Positions 1 to 12,554 are shown, counted from the stretch's first letter. The stretch is DNA of 64,000 nt from Unio delphinus (GCA_029339505.1 JAQISU010001235.1:33021315-33085314); one strand, 5' to 3'. The notes: generated from the letters alone by a model not told the origin. Numbers and translations are program-made.

Positions 1-318
1 TTTAACTAGACTTTGCTTTGATGTTTACTTGCAAGCAATACAAGCAGATCATTTTATACCAAGGCAACTGGCCTAAAAGTGCCAACCCCTACAGCCATGC
101 TGATCTGATAGTAGAATTATTCAAAATAGCACCCACTTCTTTGCAAATCAGACATGCTAAACCAATGTGACAATGCAATTCATCTGAAGACTATATACAT
201 GTATTTATTAAGTGTAGCAATTATTGAAGTGAACTACATTTATTAAGTATGGTACTAGAAGAAAAATAAATAGCATTAAACAATGTATTAAAAAATCAAG
301 CTTAGATGTAAATCTCAC
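1..318. other. Host non-coding sequence, nothing recognised
   Basis: AT-rich sequence without a convincing reading frame. Nothing recognisable before the LINE relic that starts at about 319. Confidence 0.5.
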
Positions 319-1700
319 GGCTTTGGATAGCGGCAAGATATCGCCCTCCTTGATTTGTCTGCATCATTTGACAGAATAGACCATGATATATTACTTCACC
401 ATCTCCAGCATGTATTTGGCATTCTTGATACAGCCTTTTTGTGATTCAAGTCCTGATTGTTCAACACAAATTGTGTCCACAAATGGAATACACTCAAGCT
501 CAGTTGATTTATGTTATGGTATTCCACAGGGGTATGTTCCTAGACCTGTTCTCATCATCCCATACAATGAAGCCATTCTCAAGTGCCATCCAGTGCCTCA
601 CCAACTGTATGCTGACGACACCTAAATATACAAATCTAGACACCCAAACCGAAGTTGATACTACCATCCAAAGTGTACAGAGGTGCATTTCTGATGTGAA
701 ATCATGGATGACATGTTACAAGCTGCAGATGAATGATGATAAAACTATGGCCATTCTGATCATAATAAAAAGACTTTCTCATTCACATCCTTTACCTCAA
801 ACAATAAATATCAGCAACACCAACATTAAATTCACACAGTCAGTACAAAACCTAGGCATTACTCTGGACAGTACTTTCACAATGCACCAATATGTCATGA
901 ACATATGCAAGGCTGCATATCTTGAGATGAGATGCATTGGCTCCATTCACAAATAACTTTCAGCTGATGACACTAAAATACTTGTGTGTTCATTAGTATT
1001 TTCAAGACTGGACTATTCAAATTCAAATCGGTCTTGTTCACCTCAATATCTACTCAAAAAAATGTTCAAAATACAGCTACTTGGATCATCCTTAGATTAC
1101 CATGATCAGAGCACAGCTCCACACTGCTCTGTACCCTATATACTGGATATCCATTTGATCCAGAATCAAGCACAAAATGTGTTCTCTGTGCTATGTTTCA
1201 CTGGAAGACTCCAGTTAAACATACCTATCTGACCTGACCCATGTGTACACACTAGCAAGATACTTACACTCCTCTTCTGACAATCAGATACACATTAATC
1301 CCACTATGAAAACAAAGTCATATGGACAACGTTCTTTTGCATATCAGGGCCAAGCAACGTGGAACAAATTGTCCACTGAACTTAGACACAAAGACACAGT
1401 GATCCATTTCAAGAGTGCTTTCAAAACTCACCTCTTTCAACTGCAAGAACAAACTTAAAGAACTAATAATATTTCCTACCTTAAATATTTACATCATGTT
1501 TTTATATTTTCTAGTTTCATGGTGCTTGTTTTTTGTAATATCATTTTTTAAAAATTTAAAAACAAAGATATATATATATATATATATATATTTTTAAATT
1601 TTTAAAAAATGTTATTGGTGTTGTCTAATGTTGTAAAGCACTTAGAACTTCTGAAGATTATGTGCTATACAAAATCCTCTGTATTATTATTATTATTAAA
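319..1700 (+). pseudogene. Degraded non-LTR retrotransposon (CR1/L2/Jockey-like) reverse transcriptase and 3' end
   Basis: The plus strand encodes a broken reverse transcriptase. Around 343-400 it reads LLDLSASFDRIDHDILL, the RT palm motif A block of CR1/L2/Jockey elements. Around 601-624 it reads QLYADDT, the catalytic YADD box, followed at once by a stop. Around 840-1015 come a thumb-like block with LGITLDSTF and then SRLDYSNS, a typical C-terminal motif. Several stops and frame changes separate these blocks, so the copy is dead; the N-terminal endonuclease is missing. From 1460 the 3' UTR contains the phrase for 'gtaaagcacttagaac' and ends in an (ATT)n tail at 1681-1698, as in LINEs of this group. 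A (TA)n run interrupts it at about 1568-1590. A shorter copy of the same 3' end lies at 15,873-16,140. Confidence 0.85.
1568..1591. repeat. (TA)n microsatellite in LINE 3' UTR
   Basis: About 12 TA dinucleotides in a row. It lies inside the LINE 3' region. Confidence 0.9.
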
Positions 1701-2043
1701 TATTCTGATATTTTTCACATTGAAAGTTCATACATACAAAAAGTTCTGACTTCCGATGAAAAATATTTGTTGATATTGCATGTTGATTTTTTTATAAAAA
1801 AAACTGACTTGAAAGCTTGACTCATTTTTTGACATTATAACCAAATGAAGTTTAGATCTGATCATTTCAAGGCACAAGTAACAAACAAAACAAAAACAAG
1901 CTTACATAAATAGTCAAACTTTACTGCTGAAAAAATATAACAGGAAAGCAAGAATTTTATCTTTAAAAACTGCTTAAACAATGTTATCTTTAAAATCTGC
2001 TTAAACAACATTATCTTTTAAACAACTGATGCATGAACTGAAA

Positions 2044-2120
2044 TAGGCCGATAAATCAGTCTTTGGGGGTTAACCCCAACATCAACATCGTAACGGGTGA
2101 AGGGCTGATTTATCGGCCTA
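2044..2120. repeat. 77-bp perfect-arm inverted repeat (short foldback element)
   Basis: A 16-bp arm at 2044-2059 (taggccgataaatcag) is matched exactly in reverse complement at 2105-2120. The loop carries a second palindrome, ggggttaacccc. It is most simply a minimal MITE or foldback insertion; no target-site duplication is clear. Confidence 0.8.
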
Positions 2121-2363
2121 GAACTGAAACTACATATTGTTGATTAATATTTCCATGCAAAGAAATTACAATGAGAAAGTGTGAACTATTAAAAAATTGG
2201 TTGAACATTTGATGAGTGAAAATTGAATATTGTGGATAAATATTTAAATGTATACAGACTGTAAGATTGAATCAGGAGCAGACAAATTATACGTTGATAA
2301 AGGATTAATTAGGATTCTAAAAATTAAAGTTAAATATTATTAACATAAAGCATTCCTTTAAAG

Positions 2364-2491
2364 CAAGGAGGTCTCAAACATGCGGCCTGCCAGGCTGTAA
2401 CCTGTGGCCTCAAAATGATTGCTATGACAAGGTGTCATGAGAGATAACAGGTGGTGTGGCCCTCGGGGGTGGTTTGAGTTTGAGACCCCTG
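2364..2491. mobile_element. Short hAT-type MITE
   Basis: A 128-bp element with ends 'caaggaggtctcaaac' and 'gtttgagacccctg' (inverted, imperfect). The ggtctcaaac...gcggcc opening resembles hAT-Charlie type termini. It is flanked by ctttaaag (2356-2363) and ctttaaaa (2492-2499), an 8-bp target-site duplication with one mismatch, as expected for hAT. Confidence 0.7.
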
Positions 2492-2499
2492 CTTTAAAA

Positions 2500-4766
2500 C
2501 CATCGAAATCACCGTTTTAACTGTCATTCTGTCCCAATTACTTTTTCACAAAACCTATTTACAATAAATGACATGACATCATCCTGAAAGAACAGTAAAT
2601 AAACTATGATTGAGTACTGCACATGTCACAACAGACACATACACACTATATATACTTGTACATGTACACACACAGAGTGAAACTCCTCAAAACTAAAATC
2701 TGTCTACTGGAATCCTCTCAAGACCGAAAATTTTGTTTCTGTCCAATTTTGTCCTCCTTTAGCACTGTGATTTTTTTCCCCAGTAAAACTAAACCTCTCA
2801 TCTTCCAAATACCGAAACGATTGTCAAAGACAAATTTAAATTTTATCGTAAAAAAAACAATTAACTCAGTTCAAACTTGGAAATACATTTGAGCTGCGAA
2901 AATTCCTGACAGATGGTGGATAGATTAGTTAAGGCTATCAAGTACTATTGTATTAATCTGTGAGACCAAGACTCCGAATTAAACTAACAGCATGAAAGGT
3001 TAAAACACATGTACCAGCACAGATCAGGGCTGAGAATACACTAATCTGAAGTCTTTGCATCATATGAAACAGCAAGCTGTTATGGCACATTATTGATAAC
3101 TAACCGCTTGTAGGTAAGATGTTTTAGAAAGACTTTTTTTATTTCCCTATTATCCAATTGTAATTAATGTTAATTGTTTGCATACAGGAACAATAAAACA
3201 TTGTTTGCTTGTATTTTAAATTCAATATCAGAATTTTGTTAGCCAGGCATGTGGTCTTACTTTTGATGCTTTGCCAACAGAGACCAACAACATTTTCTAA
3301 AGTCAGATTTACTCAATGAGATACTCTCAAGTTTTAGATCTTGTAGGAGATTAAAAAATTCTGTGATTTCTAAAGCTGAGTGTTGTTTGGCTATGCCACA
3401 GGAAATTGATTCATTAATTCAAGCCCTATCAAAGAAAGATGCAAGACATACACAGACGATGTTCCATGCTTACTTCAAGCCAGATTCTTGAACTGTGAAT
3501 ATCATGAATTATACAGCGTATCTAAATGTTGTGGATCATCATTCATAATTCTAATGGGCTTAGAGTAAAGTTTTACATAAGTATCTCATTACTCATATTT
3601 TTCTTGTAATGAGGACTACATTTCCATTTAACAACTTTATTTACTCATGTGACACGATTTTTGGAAGGAACAGTTAATACTGTATTAAATATATAAATTC
3701 TAAAAACACATTCACTTTCTTAATTTTGTGCCTTCTTACACAAACACTGATGCTTGCATAATTACATTCCCTCATCTCTCCCTCTTTGTCACTTCAGCAC
3801 TAAAAAAAAGACTATTTTTCTATTAACACCTGGAATAATCTACGGTAAGTTAAACATACTTCTCAAAACCAAAACAAAACTTTGGTCCCATGGGTATATA
3901 TATGCATTCTAACTGAACTTTTTTCTTGAAAATTAATGTGACAGCCCTATACTTCTAAAATTTAATATAAAACCACTGTGAAATTGAGCATCAAACATTC
4001 AAGGAAGATATAACAAGCTGCAACAAAAAAAACAGTCATTGGGAATGTTGCTTTATTGGCCGAAAAGAATTTTGAGTTGAATCTATTTCATCCATAGAAT
4101 CTCAGGAGCTTTCACTTCTTTGCATGGGCTATGGTCATTGCATGCAACTCAAAAAAGCAATGTTGTACAATTAAAAATATGACTGAAAATTCAAATTAGA
4201 ATAAAAGAACTAAAAAAAATCTTTAAAGAATTTTATATACGTTCAAAACAAAAATAGTTGGTTGACTTATCATTGCTATTTATCAAATACACAAACACAC
4301 ATGCCAACTCAGATATCACAACCACACATATTTATCTTTGCAGCTCTAAATAAATCAATTGGGGTGGGGGTGGAAGGTAAAGCAAGCTATCATTCATCTT
4401 TGCAATCATTAATGACTAGATGGTAACATTATTCAAAATTCTGTGAAGATATCTTTTTCAATTTTTTTTGGCATGATGCAGTGTCAACCAAGCATTATGG
4501 CCTACTAGTTAGAGTGTTTCAACATGTTAGTTGCTTCTGGGACTGTCAGATCTCAATGTACAGTGGTGTTGCTATCTCCATGGATACTGTAATTCCAGTA
4601 TGACTAATGTCAATAAGGTGTTTGCAGTATTTTGTGACTCCATCAACCAGGATTCTAAAATACAGGTTTGCTGGCTGGTGGCACATCCTTTCCTGAAACA
4701 CAGTTATGTTTTAGACATTTTGTATGCATGTGTGTGTGTGTGATTTGGATTTCTAACATTGCTTTA
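2500..4766. other. Host non-coding sequence, nothing recognised
   Basis: AT-rich with short (CA)n-like patches. No supported gene, RNA or mobile element was seen. Confidence 0.45.
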
Positions 4767-5116
4767 AAAAAAATTTCAGTCATATCACACGATTTCTGCT
4801 GTGTGGCAGTTTATAATGATTTCTAGCACGGGTATTATGCCACATGTAGCATCATGTCCCCCCAGTCAATGTTCCCTCTAAGCGAATGGTAGATGTGTGC
4901 GCAGTGCTCGCTGCACTGTGCAAGCATTATGGAGACGAGCAAAATTTAATGTTGGAACGAGCAAAAATTGACCATTTAGTTGCGCACGGATGCCTGAGCA
5001 GCTGCACACACGCAGCTTTGAGGGAACGTTGCCCCCAGTCACATTATACTGACACCAGGCCACCCAGTCCTAACACTCACCTCTTAATGCTGAGTGTCAA
5101 GCGAAGCAGCTGTAAG
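4767..5116 (-). mobile_element. SINE-B 3' part, split by a hAT MITE
   Basis: The two flanks of the MITE (4767-4866 and 5032-5116) join into a sequence that matches the reverse complement of the 3' two thirds of the tRNA-headed SINE at 34,380-34,680. Shared landmarks are 'ctagcac', 'cccagtcacat' and 'cagtcctaacac'. The tRNA-like head is absent here, so this is a partial copy. Confidence 0.7.
4867..5031. mobile_element. hAT MITE copy 1, inserted in SINE-B
   Basis: 165 bp with terminal inverted repeats: caatgttccctctaagc at the left and its imperfect reverse complement at the right. It is flanked on both sides by the 8-bp duplication cccccagt (4859-4866 and 5032-5039). Ends starting CA and 8-bp duplications are hAT hallmarks. 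It shares sequence along its length with copies at 5117 and 44,398. It has no coding capacity. Confidence 0.88.
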
Positions 5117-5282
5117 CAAAGTTCCCTCTAAGCGAATGGTAGATGTGCGCACAGTGCTCACTGCACTGCGCAAACATTATGGGGATGACCAAATTTAACG
5201 TTAGAATGAGCAAAACTTGACAATTCAGCTGCGTGGGGATGCCTGAGCAGCTGTGCGCGCATGCAGCTTAGAGGGAACATTG
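5117..5282. mobile_element. hAT MITE copy 2
   Basis: 166 bp, same family as the copy at 4867, with ends caaagttccctctaagc and gcttagagggaacattg. Flanks are gctgtaag (5109-5116) and gctgtaac (5283-5290), an 8-bp duplication with one mismatch. It inserted at the end of the neighbouring SINE-B copy, so two insertions of one family lie 85 bp apart. Confidence 0.85.
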
Positions 5283-5290
5283 GCTGTAAC

Positions 5291-6213
5291 TACCATTTTT
5301 TATAAATCTTTGGTATAACTTGGCTGTGGTTCAAACATGCGACCTCCTGCATCCAAGATGGATGTTGCTTTAAAAAATGACACATACTTAAAAACTACTA
5401 CAACTACTGAAATGTTTTTATGCGTTAAATGGAGTAAAATTTTTACTTCAAAGAAATAATCATGAATTACCGAGTAATCTTTAATAAGGAGGGCTTAAAC
5501 ATTAGCAGGTAAGGCAACAAAGAATAATATTTTTGGTTTCTTCAACATCTTTTGGATGGACCGAACTTTAAATTAAGTTTGGCTGTTACACATTGTGAAC
5601 TTTACCATTGCATATTAGCCTGATAGCTTCTTAACACATCACCCTTGAATTACAGTCAATTAGGTAATCCATTCAAGGGTGGTTATTTTTCTGACCTCTT
5701 TTACCTTTTTATAAACACTACTGTTTATACAGGATAATTGACAAGGTGTCAACTAATGTCTCTCTTCCTCTTTTTTTTTAACTAATATTACTGAAAGTTG
5801 TGGGGTGTTTTTAACATGATCATGTGTTATTTTGGGGTTTGGGAGGAAAAAAATCATTCAACTCCTACAACAAATTGTGTTCTGGATGTATGCACATATA
5901 AATAACACTACTGAATGAATGAGATGATATGATGCATCATACTGTTATGCAGACTCATCCAACTTTTTACAAACCAGGGCTTGAACTATTTTCAGCTATT
6001 AGCTGTCCTGCAGGTAAAGTGACTTAAAACTTCTATGTGGTCTGCATAACATTTACTCATTCTAATCTATTCAGAATCTGTTAAAATGCCAGTTATTCTT
6101 TCTGATGAGTATCTTGAAAAAGGGACTAACCCTTCCTCAACAACCAATCATAAATATGAACAGACAAGTGGATTTTGTTAGCACTGCAAACTATTTTAAA
6201 GATTCTTTATACC
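5291..6213. other. Host non-coding sequence, nothing recognised
   Basis: No gene or mobile element seen. At about 5630-5690 'acccttgaatt' and 'attcaagggt' form a short inverted repeat with a 26-base loop; its significance is unclear. Confidence 0.4.
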
Positions 6214-6215
6214 AA

Positions 6216-6274
<59 letters not shown>
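6214..6274. repeat. (AAT)n microsatellite
   Basis: About 20 uninterrupted AAT triplets. Confidence 0.95.
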
Positions 6275-6350
6275 GACTTTTAAATGTATAATAATGCTTA
6301 TCTCTACAAACATTTCCAAAAGATTCAATCTTGGGTAACTCTAATCTACC

Positions 6351-6465
6351 GGAGTACAGTAATAGTACAAATATGACCATCCAATTACCGGAGTACAGTA
6401 ATAGTACAAATATGACCATCCAATTACCGGAGTACAGTAATAGTACAAATATGACCATCCAATTA
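6351..6465. repeat. 39-bp minisatellite, 3 copies
   Basis: The unit beginning ggagtacagtaatagtac occurs at 6351, 6390 and 6429 with almost no divergence, so the array is young. Confidence 0.92.
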
Positions 6466-7214
6466 ACATTGCAGTTCATGCAGGATTCTCTGCATACATT
6501 TATACCTACTCACTTTTTACAATATTCACTTTAAATAACAAAAACTATTATCACAAAAATCAATGAATAACAAAATGTAGGTCATAGTGATTTACATTTT
6601 AATAATGGGTAACAACATTCTTTTCAACTTTTAAAAAATAAACAATCATGATTGAGGAATGTTGCATTCATCATCGTTTTATTTAATTCAATCAGTCACT
6701 AAAACCTAACAAGAAAATGGGTTCAAAAACAGTCCACACACTGGGACTTCAATTTAAATAACTTTATCATTTTTGCAGTATAATGGAAGAGATGAATTGA
6801 AGAAAAGTGAAACAGTGATGCATATACTTTTGAGGTATATTATAGATAGCTGTGTCAAAACGTGTTGAGGACTCGTTTGCAAAATCAGGAAGAAAAATGA
6901 TTGTAGTAGCACTAATGACTGCTACAAATGAGATAATTACTACCCTATGAGAGTTCCTTATATATTTCCTTCATACATCTCTCCAGTGCATTATTTTACA
7001 AGTCACATGCACCAAGACTACCTTATGTTAGTCACACACCCTGACAAAAACATCTAAAAAATGTAGCATAAGATTATGTTCCATTTTCTAAAAACAGTTT
7101 CATTTAATTAAATGACTGTAAAGTTGAGTACTTGTGACATTTCAATCTGTTTACTTTGTTAACACAAAAGCAACACAGCCAAACCCAATAAACATTAAAT
7201 TTTCTGATCTGACA
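6466..7214. other. Host non-coding sequence, nothing recognised
   Basis: AT-rich sequence with no supported feature. Confidence 0.4.
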
Positions 7215-7294
7215 TTAACCCTTAAAGTGTGTGTCGCGACTATAGTCGCGCTGTTGTTTGTGGTCCCGTAGTGCGTGTCGCGACTATAGTCGCG
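7215..7294. mobile_element. piggyBac-like terminus with paired 16-bp palindromes
   Basis: TTAA (7215-7218) is followed by cccttaaagtg, which resembles the end of piggyBac-type transposons and their TTAA target. Two identical perfect palindromes, cgcgactatagtcgcg, follow at 7235-7250 and 7279-7294, starts 44 bp apart. I did not find a matching right end downstream, so this is either a truncated copy or a different kind of repeat. Confidence 0.5.
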
Positions 7295-8926
7295 CTCGAG
7301 GTGAGCAACACTGATCGCATTCTATAACTTCATCTTGCCATAAATGTCTGTAAAAACCATGGCCAGAAATTTAAATTGTGTGTCCAGACTAATTGCAATT
7401 CACTAAGGTGAGTATCCTGGTATGTTCAGAAATACTGCAGTACAAATTTTTTCTACTTTTATTGTTAGTTGATCTGCAGTTTGACATTGGAAACAATCTA
7501 GCAGTGTGACTGACAGGTGGCATTTAATGTGTTGACTACACAACCATGTTAAATGGCTATAATAAGAGCGTAATTAGCTTACTTTTCATTATACCAGAGT
7601 TAAACCCATACACCTTTTCCAATTTAAAGTTATGACACTTTCCAAAATGTCTAACATGTCCCAGGTTTACATTATCCCAAATTATGCGATTTAATCAAAA
7701 TGATTAGAAACTTAAACACCACCACCCCTGCCTACCCATACGTTTACAGAACAGCTGATAACTATCAGAATGTGTATGATTTACCTCGCTAAACTTGCAA
7801 TGTTTCCTCTTTGGAATTTCTTGGCCTTGTATTTTGACTAGATTCAGTTTGTTACATGTCTTTGTTGCATAAAATATATATCAGACAGTTTCAGTAAAAT
7901 TTCAGAGTTTCCCTTTATCCCCATTTGTTTTTCAGAGACCCCAAAATTTTCAATCTAACCCCCAGTTCTGACACCAAGGGGAATTTATTTACCCTCAATC
8001 TTGCACCCATATGGGAAACACTGAAAACCTCATCAGGGCTGGAATGATAATGTTTCTTTAGTAACTGTTACAGTTATGATAATGAAGCAGACTCTGGGCC
8101 TGCACATGTTACACTGCTTTTGCTGTAACAAAGAAACTTATAGGCTTCCTCAAAACTGAAACAATAAATCTTCCAAAAAATGTCATTATTCACAGATTTT
8201 GATAACATGTTGTTAAAAGATAAATATTGTATTTTCAATAAATTTGTATCAGTAAATCGGCCTGATACACAAAGTACATTTATACACAATTCTTGTGGGC
8301 TGTGTATATTCCCAAGCAATGCCACATTTTGATATATAATCATAGATACATCCTGTGTAAACAAAATTAACATAAAAAGCCTCACTTACCAATCCTCATA
8401 TGTACAATTTAACTGGAACATTAATGACAGCCACCTGCGTGTTCATTTACAAGTTTATCAATTTTGTAAATGTTTACTGCTTGTTCTTATTACACCCTGT
8501 TCTATACAGTTAGGTAAGCAAGTTCCAGTTCCATCTATTCAATTAATTAGAATTTTTTATTTATAAAAAGAATCCAATACAAACCCCTTACTGGCAAATG
8601 ACTAGTTTTGACTGTCCACCCCTAGAAGCTTGATTTTACTGGACTAACATCTCCAGTTCTACTCAAGGTTTAACATCTTCGCAGACCAAGAATCCGATAT
8701 TTTGTCTATGGAAAGACTGAGATATCAGAACCATGGTTAGTAACAATGCAGCTATCGTGACTATTATTACAAGCATAGTTAGACATCAGTTATTACTGTG
8801 ACCACTGCTACAGCTCACATGAAATGCACACATTTCAGTCTTCTAAAATCTCCCCATTCCAATGTACAACATACCCATTTAACCTTTTGATAGAAACCTA
8901 TTACAATATACAATGTATAATCATTA
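7295..8926. other. Host non-coding sequence with one dispersed repeat
   Basis: No gene seen. The segment near 8566-8620 recurs at 9091-9140 (shared string 'acaaaccccttac'). Confidence 0.4.
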
Positions 8927-9060
8927 ATGTGGAAAGGTTACCGCTGAATAAACATTTTTAGCTCACCTCTAGTAGAGGTGAGCTATTGTATTACCTTTTC
9001 TGTTGGCCATAGACTAAAGCTAAAGACCTTGGTTCTTTCCACCCCATAATACATTATATC
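8927..9060. repeat. Duplicated ~100-bp segment, copy 1, with a foldback insertion
   Basis: Matches 9668-9790 (shared 'ggaaaggtta', 'gaataaacat', 'ctgttggcca'). This copy carries about 42 extra bases absent from the other copy, centred on a 27-bp palindrome at 8959-8985 with 13-bp arms (tagctcacctcta). The extra piece behaves like a very small inserted foldback. Confidence 0.65.
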
Positions 9061-9249
9061 TAGATTTATGGAACTCGGTCAGAATTTATATAAAGAATAC
9101 GATACAAACCCCTTACAGGGAACTGACTAATTGTGGACCATGGTCTTTAATTTATATACCAGGATTCTTTGATAAGGTAACATTTATGTCTTAGATTTGA
9201 TAAATGCAATGAAAATAAACACAGTCATGATGTGGTAGTTGTGCCATGA

Positions 9250-9657
9250 TTACCTCTAGAAGTTGACACAAAATTATGTCAATTTACCTCTAGACGTTGA
9301 CATGAAATTATGTCAATTTACCTCTAGATGTTGACATGAAATTATGTCAATTTACCTCTAGACATTGACATGAAATTATGTCAATTTACCTCTAGACATT
9401 GACATGAAATTTTCAATTTACCTCTAGATGTTGACATGAAATTATGTCAATTTACCTCTAGACATCGACATGAAATTATGTCAATTTACCTCTAGAAGTT
9501 GACATGAAATTAAGTCAATTTACCTGTAGACATTGACATGAAATTATGTCAATTTACCTCTAGACATTGACATGAAATTATGTCAATTTACTTCTAGAAG
9601 TTGACATGAAATTATGTCAATTTACCTCTAGAAGTTGACATGAAATTATGTCAATTT
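9250..9657. repeat. 34-bp minisatellite, about 12 copies
   Basis: The unit ttacctctagacattgacat plus gaaattatgtcaat repeats about 12 times with scattered changes. Each unit contains an inverted pair (ttgacat...atgtcaa), so single strands can fold. It sits between the two copies of a duplicated segment (8927 and 9668). Confidence 0.92.
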
Positions 9658-9667
9658 GCTATAAAAG

Positions 9668-9790
9668 TAGAACATGGAAAGGTTACAACTGAATAAACAT
9701 CTCTGCTGTTGGCCACAGACTAAAAGCTCAAGACCTAAGTTCTTTACAGTCCATACATATACATGTATTGTTATATTTGGATTTATGAAA
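9668..9790. repeat. Duplicated ~100-bp segment, copy 2
   Basis: Uninterrupted counterpart of 8927-9060, bordering the 34-bp array on its right side. Confidence 0.6.
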
Positions 9791-10398
9791 CTTTGGGAGA
9801 GCTATGCTCTCAAAACAAAGGATGACTACTGTTAACAATATTTCATACTTGACTGACTTCAGTTTAATGTTGTGTTGGAAGTTTAAATCTCTAACTCTGT
9901 TCATACAATATTCATCAAATAGACACATGTATGCATCTCTACAACACCCATATCCCAAATGTATGTCACTGCAACCTACATTTCAGATTCTTTCAGATTC
10001 CAGGCTGAGATAATGAATTTTCTATTCAGTTCATGGCCAAATACGATTCCAGTAGATATGTAGATACAGTTATACCTAGATTCATCAGCATTGGTTAGAC
10101 GATTCATCTCATGGAGAACTACACCATCATTACAGAAATAGGTAACTGTGACCTATATTTCATGATTCATATACATGACCACAGTCTTTTTAACATGCTC
10201 TGTGCATACTTTCTTTTATAAAACTATGAACTTGGGAATGCATCTTTATGAGCTCTATTTCCTCATTTCAGATGTTGTTAACTTTATTGTACGATTCACT
10301 GACCTAGGTTAAATGTTATATTAATGTTTATTTCTCTGGATTGTTTTACCTATAATAGTGCATTTTATGATATACATATGTTACTACCAGACTATTAC

Positions 10399-10645
10399 AA
10401 TTAAGAGGCTCATTGTAACTTAGGTGCATTGTGACTAAGGCTCAATGTTGACCTAAGTGCATTGTGACCTAGGTGCATTGTGACCTAGGCTCATTGTGAC
10501 ATAGGTGCATTTTGACCAAGGCTCATTTTGACCTAGGTGCATTGTGACCTAGGTACATTGTGACCTAGGTACATTGTGACCAAAGCTCATTGTAACCAAG
10601 GCTCATTGTGACCTAGGCTCAATGTGACCTAGGTGCATTGCAACA
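10399..10645. repeat. ~16-bp minisatellite (tgacctaggtgcattg type)
   Basis: About 15 diverged units alternating between 'ggtgcattgtgaccta' and 'ggctcattgtgaccta' versions. The unit contains the palindrome cctagg. Confidence 0.88.
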
Positions 10646-10726
10646 TGCTTTTCATTTTTTACCACCTTTGCTGAAGTCCTTGCATTTACCTCATGACCAA
10701 GTTTGTTTTTTTTTTGCAAGTTATTT

Positions 10727-10838
10727 GCATACTGGCACACACTCCTGACATTTTGTGAGCTAATGCATCTAGTAAATTTATGTGCATGCTGGCACACACT
10801 CCTGACATTTTGTGAGCTAATGCTTCTAGCAAAGGTTT
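10727..10838. repeat. 57-bp direct repeat, 2 copies
   Basis: The segment ctggcacacactcctgacat and its continuation occurs at about 10,732 and 10,789, nearly identical. Confidence 0.85.
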
Positions 10839-11689
10839 ATTTTCTTTTTACCCAAAGAAGTCACAGTGTCCCATATTTTACACTTGGTGACAATGTTCAA
10901 ATTTTGTATCCAACATTCATTTCTTGGGTTATGTTTAAGTTCCAATCATGAAACTTGATGCAGCTCTGATACTACATTATCCTTAAAACAAAGACAATTG
11001 TGACCTACATTTTATGCATTATAAAAACAAGTTTATGATCACACTGATTCATCCTTGCAATACCTATACCTCTCCTACTCAAAAGGCTCTTTCTGACCAT
11101 GGCAGTTGAAAGTAGGTAAAATAGATATTTATTTAATGGTAAACATTCCATATTAAAGACTAAACATTGCTGTATGTTACCCTCAGCAGAATGATGTACA
11201 CATGAATTAACAGAGGTATTAGGTGAGTGGACTGTATTCACAATTTTTTAATGCAGGCTTCACCTTTTGTTTGATCAAAGTACATGACTGATCTAAGTAC
11301 TGCTTGATGGCTGTAACTGTTTTATGCCCAGTAAGATATGGGTGGACAATGATAAAACCTTTTCAAGTAAGTTTAATAAACAATTAACTTTTAAACTCCA
11401 TACAAAAACATTAATCTAATTGTTATCAACTTATAGCCTGTATTTTTTTTATGAAAGACATAAATGGTCTTTAACTTTGTTGTTCTTTTGTCTTTTATTC
11501 CCAAGCACAGTTTGTAGTCAGGTAGTTAGTTTCACAATATGTCAGCACAATACTGGTCATAGTGTAAATTTAGTAGTTCAATTTTCAGAATTAAACAAAA
11601 ATAAAACATTAGATGCAAAGAAAACGGACCACATGCAATTCTTGGAAAAATGCCTTAAGATCTCTTCAGTCTGAATTTATTTCTTTGCA
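10839..11689. other. Host non-coding sequence, nothing recognised
   Basis: No supported feature. Confidence 0.4.
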
Positions 11690-11962
11690 TAATAATTTTA
11701 CAATGATTACTGATATTTTAACAATGATTACTGATATTTTTACAATGATTACTGTTTTTTTTACAATGATTAGTTTTTTTTACAATGATTACTCATTTTT
11801 TTTACAATGATTACTGATATTTTTACAATGATTACTGATTTTTACAATGATTACTGATATTTTAACAATGATTACTGATATTTTTATAATGATTACTTAT
11901 ATTTTTACAATGATTACTGATTTTTTTTACAATGATCACTGATATTTTTACAATGATTACTG
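11690..11962. repeat. ~21-bp minisatellite (tttacaatgattactgatat)
   Basis: About 13 units differing mainly in the length of the T run. Confidence 0.92.
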
Positions 11963-12164
11963 GAGAATACTGAAAGCAGAGGCTAGCTATGTGATAATTG
12001 ATTACATAATTACAGGGTACAGTGCTCATCAAAATTCATCTACTGGCATTTTTAATGATTCTTGGTTGGATAGTTTGCATACCTCATGCCAAAAAAGACA
12101 AGTGGTCATTAGCAAAATGCAAAAACTTAACCAATGCCATTAGCAGGTGAAATGTTGGGGTTGG

Positions 12165-12382
12165 GAGTTTAAGGCCTTTTTTCAGCACATGATAGGCTAT
12201 ACATGTATGTAGGTGTATTTAGTAAAGGAAGAATCAGATGAGAAATATTGATGCACAGGTGCAAGTTTTCTCACATACCTACACTGGATAAGTTGTGACT
12301 TGAAGTTGCACAGATAGAGGTGAGATGCATGAGTGATCTGTAATTTGGCCTAGACTACTTAGACACCTGAAGCCCCCAAAAG
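12165..12382 (-). mobile_element. Old, diverged SINE-A copy
   Basis: Aligns by eye with the young SINE-A copies at 26,149, 34,825 and 43,719: 'gataggctatacatg', 'ttctcacata', 'agaggtgagatg' and a tRNA-like head region near 12,340-12,382 occur in the same order. Much more decayed than those copies. Confidence 0.65.
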
Positions 12383-12554
12383 GTGAAATGTAAACTTGGA
12401 TGATTATGATTCTAGCATGAACAGTGCCTGAGGAAATTAACTTCAAACACAAAATGTACAGAACCCAAAAAAGTAAAAAGCAAAAAATATGGGTCACAGT
12501 GACCAATCTATTTTAATTAGGTTACAATACTCATAATATTCTTCCATTTCCAGG

